Source of the DNA: Chloroflexia bacterium
GTDB taxonomy: Bacteria > Chloroflexota > Chloroflexia > Thermomicrobiales > UBA6265
DNA length: 7,049 nt
Direction of reading: 5' to 3'
Assembly: GCA_013698305.1 (NCBI GenBank)
Contig: JACCVC010000225.1
Coordinates: forward strand, 1 to 7,049
The position numbers were made by a program, and so were the translations under genes. The notes beneath the pieces are model-generated. The model was not told the origin of the DNA. It did not search any database and worked only from the letters and a program-made list of their open reading frames with translations. Of the stretch, positions 5,652 through 7,049 are shown in pieces. Each line of letters starts with the position of its first letter. The stretch's first letter is position 1.

Positions 5652-6872
5652 ATGTTCCGTCATCTGCTCTCCTGGCAATCGAACAGCGCGATGTCCACCC
5701 TGCGGATGGTGGCGCTGATCTCGTTCTTCGGCCAGCTCTACTTCTTCGTCCCCTTCATCACGCCATACCTGTTGCAGCGAAATCTCACCATTGCCGAAAT
5801 CGCGGGACTCCAGACCATGCTGCTGGTGTCGTCGCTGGTGATGGAGATTCCGACCGGAGTGCTGGCAGACCGCTTCGGGCACGTCTGGAGCTACCGGGCG
5901 GCGCTGATCGTGCTGGCTGGTGGCGAGTTCCTGTTTCTGTTTGCGCGGGACTATCCCACCTTCCTGTTGATCCAGTTCATCACCGGCACCGGTTTCGCCT
6001 TCGCGTCCGGCAGCGTCCACGCGATCCTCTACGAGTCGCTGCCCGAGGGCAATCGCACCTCCGCCATGCAACGCGCCACGGGGGCGCTCGGCGCGGCGAC
6101 GCAACTGGGCAGCGTCGTGGCATACAGCGTCGGAGGACTGATCGCCGCTGACCTCACCCTCTCGCGGATGACCCTCACGATCGTAATGGGCGCGCTGGCG
6201 GTGACTACCGCCGCCTCGCTCAGCTTCGCGCTGCGGGAGGGCGATCACTTCGCCCATCGCGTTCGGCCAGACACCCGGAAACTGCTCGGCTTGGCCTGGA
6301 CATCGATCTGGACGAACCGCGACCTGCGCCGTATCATCCTGTTGTCGATCTTGACCTGCTCATTCGGCGCGCACCTGCTCGTCTTCTACCAGCAGTACTT
6401 TCTGGAAACGGGCGTGCCGGGGGTATGGTTCGGGGTGGGCTTGAGCCTGGCGTCGGTCGTGGTTGTCGTCGCCCAGTTCTACGCATGGAAGCTGCCGTTG
6501 ATGCTCGGGACACGGTGGAGCCTGGTGCTGGCGACGGGAATACCGGGAGTATTGTACCTGGCGATGGCCTGGAACCAGGTCGCCTGGCTCGCGGTCGCGC
6601 TGTTCGTCGCGCAATGGGGCGCGATGCACCTGAGCGCGCCGCTGTTCTCCGGCTTGTTCAATGCACACCTGCCCGATGAGGCGAGGGCGACCGGACTGTC
6701 GCTGATCAACGCCATCGTCACCGTCTATATCGGCGCGGGCGGTGTCCTGCTGGGCTGGCTGGCGGGGCGGTCGTTGTCGATCATGTTCATGCTGATCGGC
6801 GTGGTGATCCTGATCGGCGCAGTGGCGATCAGCGTCGACGACCGGCACACAGCGGCGGACGCCTATCAATGA
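5652..6872 (+). CDS. Major facilitator superfamily (MFS) transporter
   Basis: The protein has 406 residues from the ATG at 5652, with about twelve hydrophobic helices (roughly 17-40, 50-70, 83-101, 103-127, 148-167, 172-194, 225-247, 256-277, 288-305, 310-330, 348-370, 375-395) and a central charged loop around 196-222. The MFS motif A between helices 2 and 3 is clear: GVLADRFGHVWSYR (69-82). The equivalent loop in the second half is degenerate. MFS members move small solutes across the inner membrane by symport, antiport or uniport; the sequence does not reveal the substrate, and a drug-efflux label would be a guess. GAGG at 5637-5640 lies eleven bases before the chosen ATG. The frame extends to a TTG at 5607 and has another ATG at 5691, but neither has a better site. 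The gene has its own long upstream region and converges with the DUF892 gene, so it is probably monocistronic. Confidence 0.9.
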   Translation: MFRHLLSWQSNSAMSTLRMVALISFFGQLYFFVPFITPYLLQRNLTIAEIAGLQTMLLVSSLVMEIPTGVLADRFGHVWSYRAALIVLAGGEFLFLFARDYPTFLLIQFITGTGFAFASGSVHAILYESLPEGNRTSAMQRATGALGAATQLGSVVAYSVGGLIAADLTLSRMTLTIVMGALAVTTAASLSFALREGDHFAHRVRPDTRKLLGLAWTSIWTNRDLRRIILLSILTCSFGAHLLVFYQQYFLETGVPGVWFGVGLSLASVVVVVAQFYAWKLPLMLGTRWSLVLATGIPGVLYLAMAWNQVAWLAVALFVAQWGAMHLSAPLFSGLFNAHLPDEARATGLSLINAIVTVYIGAGGVLLGWLAGRSLSIMFMLIGVVILIGAVAISVDDRHTAADAYQ

Positions 6873-6912
6873 CAGGCGCCCGCCGTGTACGTGATCTCTT
6901 GAGTTGAGCGGG

Positions 6913-7049
6913 CTACGCCGCAGCTTCGGCCTTGGCTTCCTTGCCGACCTGCTTGGCGATGGACTCGACCTTCTTCGCCATCTCCTTCTCCTGATCGAGG
7001 TTCTCCTTCAGGAGCGCGGCGACTTCCTTCTCGCCGAGATCCCCGGCCA
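6913..7049 (-). CDS. DUF892 (YciE/YciF-like) ferritin-like protein, C-terminal end
   Basis: Read on the minus strand, 44 codons end at TAG (6915-6913); the 5' part lies beyond the right edge. The piece begins AGDLGEKEVAALLKENLDQE, continues with KEMAKKVESIA and ends in an Ala/Lys/Glu tail. The pattern LG...AA.LL.E.L.QEK..... matches the last helix of DUF892 proteins, with an Asp-Gln-Glu-Lys stretch where the family carries an (E/D)E ligand region of its four-helix ferritin-like bundle. Such proteins are linked to stress responses and may bind a di-metal centre. Only one helix is seen, so the assignment rests on a short match. It converges with the MFS gene across 40 bases, where no clear terminator is seen. 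Confidence 0.65.
   Translation of the reverse strand, partial: AGDLGEKEVAALLKENLDQEKEMAKKVESIAKQVGKEAKAEAAA

Noticed and set aside
6360..6869. 169-codon minus-strand frame opposite the MFS gene
   Set aside because: Its composition is a reflection of the transporter's codons, with many Gln/Asp/His/Arg residues and no motif.
6878..6913. GCCCGC/GCGGGC inverted repeat between the MFS and DUF892 genes as a terminator
   Set aside because: The stem has six pairs across a 24-base loop and no T run on either side; too weak to call.

Overview
The window looks like chromosomal DNA of a moderately to highly GC-rich bacterium. Sampled 60-base lines run at about 55% G+C in hepT, 62% in the 4981-5325 gene and 65% in the membrane operon. 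The gene styles (a MoxR/DUF58/DUF4129 operon, a paired HEPN gene family, a DUF892 ferritin-like protein) fit a Chloroflexota or Thermomicrobia-like organism. That placement is inference only, because no rRNA or other marker gene is present.

Layout, left to right. (1) 1-534, plus strand: the 3' end of a minimal nucleotidyltransferase (MntA-like antitoxin), then an intact HepT-like HEPN toxin with its RX4HXY motif. This is a classic MNT/HEPN toxin-antitoxin pair cut by the window edge. (2) 538-4362, minus strand: a compact operon read moxR -> DUF58 -> DUF4129 membrane protein, converging on hepT with a 3-base gap. The last gene has no transglutaminase core. A near-ideal Shine-Dalgarno inside the DUF58 gene puts its start at 2061, giving a 38-base overlap. 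(3) 4581-5325, plus strand: a second HEPN locus, of a different type. Its HEPN gene is broken by a nonsense codon and a frameshift. It is followed by an intact 114-residue protein of unknown function with an excellent ribosome-binding site. (4) 5326-5651: a 326-base non-coding stretch with a possible extended -10 promoter and four hairpins. One hairpin is a good intrinsic terminator lying upstream of the next gene. (5) 5652-6872, plus strand: a 12-helix MFS transporter. (6) 6913-7049, minus strand: the C-terminal end of a DUF892 (YciE/YciF-like) ferritin-like protein, running off the right edge.

How the parts relate: MoxR is probably a AAA+ chaperone working with the vWA-like DUF58 protein and the polytopic DUF4129 protein at the membrane. 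The two HEPN loci flank that operon. One is apparently functional; the other has lost its HEPN member but kept its partner. The most interesting items are this HEPN pseudogene with its uncharacterised partner, which may be a degenerate nucleotidyltransferase-like antitoxin, and the structured leader before the MFS gene.
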